8,092 nucleotides of DNA from Bacteroidota bacterium (lineage in GTDB: Bacteria; Bacteroidota; Kryptoniia; Kryptoniales; JAKASW01). The notes beneath the pieces are model-generated. The model ran no database searches, was not told where the DNA came from, and saw nothing but the letters and a program-made list of their open reading frames with translations. This document shows, piece by piece, positions 6,163 to 8,092 of this stretch (position 1 is its first letter; the number at the start of each line of letters is the position of its first letter). The stretch spans positions 1 through 8,092 of the forward strand of contig JAJYOS010000263.1 in NCBI GenBank assembly GCA_021796055.1. The letters are read 5' to 3'. The translations under genes and the position numbers were made by a program.

Positions 6163-6192
6163 AAAGGGGGGTCGTGAGGCCGCCCCTTTTTT
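6163..6192. terminator. Intrinsic terminator, probably bidirectional
   Basis: AAAGGGG (6163-6169) pairs with CCCCTTT (6183-6189), with one more G-C pair possible across a G-G mismatch, and T6187-T6192 gives a six-base T-tract. It lies 22 bases after the korB stop, a classic end for the ccdA-korAB transcript. Read on the minus strand the hairpin is followed by CCCTTTTC, so it can also stop the convergent gene ending at 6275. No better terminator is seen in 6193-6274. Confidence 0.85.
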
Positions 6193-6274
6193 ATGGCGTA
6201 CAATTCAAGTTTCGGACAAAGGCTCGACTTCTTTCCCCGCAAAAGAGGCGTGAAGGCGGCCTGTAATCCCGGAT

Positions 6275-8092
6275 TTACTTGACCAGAAGCATTTTCTTCG
6301 TGGAGCTGAAATCCCTTCCATTGCTGCCGTGAATATCCACCCGATAAAAATATACTCCGCTCGCAAGGTCTCTCCCGTCAAAGTTGACCTCGTAACTTCC
6401 AGCACTCTTATCTGCATCGACCAACGTATTCACCTTTCTGCCGAGAACATCATAGACTACCAGGGTTACGTGACCATCAATCGGCAATTGATAGTTGATA
6501 ACAGTGGTTGGATTGAATGGATTGGGATAGTTTTGCGCAAGGGTGAATGCCGTGATTGCGTTTATGGGTTGCAACGACGCTGACTGAATATTTGATCCTG
6601 TCGCAGCGTTTTCCAGGGCAAAACACTTTGCGAGAGAGACATTTGTACTGTCAAGATTTGTGTTAAGAACGATTCTGATTCTGACTGTTTTTCCTGTGAG
6701 TCCGTTTGTGCTCAGTTTATAGGGAACCAGCTTAAATGGCCGGAGGTTTGTGGAGGTCATCTTCCCTTCACGGATTGTTCCCAGGACCCGACCGGTGGCA
6801 TTGTCAAGTGCCTCGACTTTATACCCGATATAGCCGCTGTCTCCAAGAGCGTGGATTGCTGATGCTGAGTCGGAAAACCCGGATCGCTCTGTGAAAACGA
6901 TATTTGAATTTGCGTTTACTTGAAACGGTTGTGTCTCAAGAACGCTATCAACCCTATCAAGGTTTCTATAGTTAAGCGTGTCGGGGGCGTTCATGAAGTC
7001 TATGTTCTTCCCGTCGACATTCAGGTCACCGAATCGGTAGGTAGAGTTTGCGCTCCCTTTACTGATGTTGCATCCCCTGCCTACGGAAATCGGACTGGGA
7101 CTCGTCTTGAACAGTATGCTCATGCTGCCGAGGTCCTGCGATGTAGAGAAATAATATGGAACTGTAAATGGGTAAAACGACGAGACGTACATATTATTTA
7201 TGGCATCTACATCGGTACCGTTTGCCAGCTGGAGATACTTTCCTGACGTATTCAGCGTTCTAAAGTCGTTGTTATTTGGGGTTCCGCTTTCAAAAAAGAG
7301 AGATTGATTGGACCACGTGCCGTTATATATTTGGCTCCATACTGCGAAACCATCGGCATATCCGTCGTTAAAATTATTATCGGGAAGATTTAGTGAACAA
7401 GACTGGACGCCGTCACCGTAGTAGTAGAACACCGAGCTGCCGATTAAATTAAACGTCATCTGGTCGACCTGAGCCCAGGAACCGTCTTCATTATTCGGGA
7501 TGTTGTCTATCCAGCAAGCCATGCAGTCATCGTAGGCATCGATCACCACTGACGGATTATAATCGTTGGGGCAGTAATCGTTGATTACCGATGGTGGGTT
7601 CGGATACTGAGCGTAACCCCAGGGGTCGCTCTGGCTGTTCCTATCCAGCTCCACCCACGCTTGTCTGATCTGGCTCTGGTCGTTTTGTGGAGAATAATCG
7701 TCCTGGTAAACGAGCTGCACACCTAGCGAAGTATAACTGCCGGCATCGCCCGGATAGAGAGCTACTGCGGCACTGATGGAGTTTGCATTTGTTCCCTGTA
7801 CCCAGCCTGATTGTCCCTCGTAATTGAACGGGCCCTGGAGCTGGCCCCCGCCCATATTTTGAAGATTGCCAGCTATCCAATCTATGCCCGGTTGTAAGTC
7901 ACCGCTCGTGTTCTTTTTTTCGAACGTCACAAAATAATAGGCTGGGAAGGTTCCATTCATTATAAGATTTGGATTTGCATTGGTTCCATACAAATCGTTG
8001 GGTTCGCTGTACAGAGTGGCAGGAGCGGAGGGATCTATCCCGCCGGAAGACAATTGATTAAAGATCTGGCCTTGAATGGTGTAGTTTGAACC
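6275..8092 (-). CDS. Secreted or surface protein with C-terminal type IX secretion sorting domain (N-terminus outside window)
   Basis: No specific function is recognised. The frame is open to the window edge, so 605 C-terminal residues are visible and the signal peptide would lie beyond 8092; a TTG at 8053 is in frame but is not a credible start. The last 90 residues (516-605, bases 6278-6547) are a Por/T9SS type A sorting domain: FTLAQNYPNPFNPTTVINYQ, then LVVYDVLGRKVNTLVD, LASGVYFYRVD and a basic KKMLLVK end. Such domains direct export through the outer membrane and are normally removed, with the protein released or anchored. Residues about 143-267 contain three loosely similar aromatic stretches (QAWVELD, CMACWID, FAVWSQIYNGTW), suggestive of beta-propeller blades. 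Residues about 388-508 look like a beta-sandwich. It is Asn/Ser/Tyr-rich with few Lys, as expected outside the cell. Cysteines include a CMAC pair (190-193). It converges on korB across the shared terminator. Confidence 0.88.
   Translation of the reverse strand, partial: GSNYTIQGQIFNQLSSGGIDPSAPATLYSEPNDLYGTNANPNLIMNGTFPAYYFVTFEKKNTSGDLQPGIDWIAGNLQNMGGGQLQGPFNYEGQSGWVQGTNANSISAAVALYPGDAGSYTSLGVQLVYQDDYSPQNDQSQIRQAWVELDRNSQSDPWGYAQYPNPPSVINDYCPNDYNPSVVIDAYDDCMACWIDNIPNNEDGSWAQVDQMTFNLIGSSVFYYYGDGVQSCSLNLPDNNFNDGYADGFAVWSQIYNGTWSNQSLFFESGTPNNNDFRTLNTSGKYLQLANGTDVDAINNMYVSSFYPFTVPYYFSTSQDLGSMSILFKTSPSPISVGRGCNISKGSANSTYRFGDLNVDGKNIDFMNAPDTLNYRNLDRVDSVLETQPFQVNANSNIVFTERSGFSDSASAIHALGDSGYIGYKVEALDNATGRVLGTIREGKMTSTNLRPFKLVPYKLSTNGLTGKTVRIRIVLNTNLDSTNVSLAKCFALENAATGSNIQSASLQPINAITAFTLAQNYPNPFNPTTVINYQLPIDGHVTLVVYDVLGRKVNTLVDADKSAGSYEVNFDGRDLASGVYFYRVDIHGSNGRDFSSTKKMLLVK

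Noticed and set aside
6205..6260. Separate terminator for the minus-strand gene
   Set aside because: Only a four-base AGGC/GCCT stem is available before a short CTTTT; the hairpin at 6163-6192 is much better in both directions.
1..8092. CRISPR array, insertion sequence, tRNA or rRNA genes, phage or defence genes
   Set aside because: No regularly spaced repeats, terminal inverted repeats, transposase, integrase or structural RNA gene was seen on either strand.

Overview
The window looks like chromosome of an FCB-group bacterium, most likely from the Ignavibacteria/Chlorobi branch. Three signs support this: the gene order pth-rpsF-ssb-rpsR-rplI; an SSB whose N-terminal extension and OB fold look, from memory of the family, most like green-sulfur-bacterial SSBs; and a secreted protein ending in a type IX secretion (Por) sorting domain of the YPNPFNPTT kind. 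Coding GC is roughly 50 percent. The organism assignment is inference; no rRNA or other marker is present.

Region 1 (1-2211, plus strand) is a housekeeping translation/replication operon: the 3' end of pth, then rpsF (S6), ssb, rpsR (S18) and rplI (L9), tightly packed. Two spots are not explained by the standard genes. The 90-nt rpsF leader can form two GC-rich hairpins and is where S6:S18 autoregulation would be expected. The 111-nt rpsR-rplI gap holds a 28-codon reading frame with a strong Shine-Dalgarno sequence, one hydrophobic membrane-like segment, and a stop codon overlapping the rplI start (ATGA). The rpsR start is also unusual: TTG, without a Shine-Dalgarno sequence.

Region 2 (2212-2507) is a roughly 300-nt spacer. 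It has a hairpin just after rplI, a 12-bp perfect palindrome, and no convincing gene.

Region 3 (2508-6140, plus strand) is a probable three-gene operon: ccdA (membrane thiol-disulfide electron carrier), then korA and korB, the two subunits of a 2-oxoacid (most likely 2-oxoglutarate):ferredoxin oxidoreductase. korA and korB overlap by one base. This points to anaerobic or microaerobic ferredoxin-linked carbon metabolism. A strong hairpin plus T-tract at 6163-6192 ends the operon and could also serve the convergent gene.

Region 4 (6275-8092, minus strand) is a large secreted/surface protein, cut at its N-terminus by the window edge, with a possible beta-propeller-like part, a beta-rich middle and the C-terminal T9SS sorting domain.

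Most of the window is ordinary core genome. The best candidate for something undescribed is the small hydrophobic ORF between rpsR and rplI, followed by the candidate rpsF leader RNA and the SSB that lacks the usual acidic tip.
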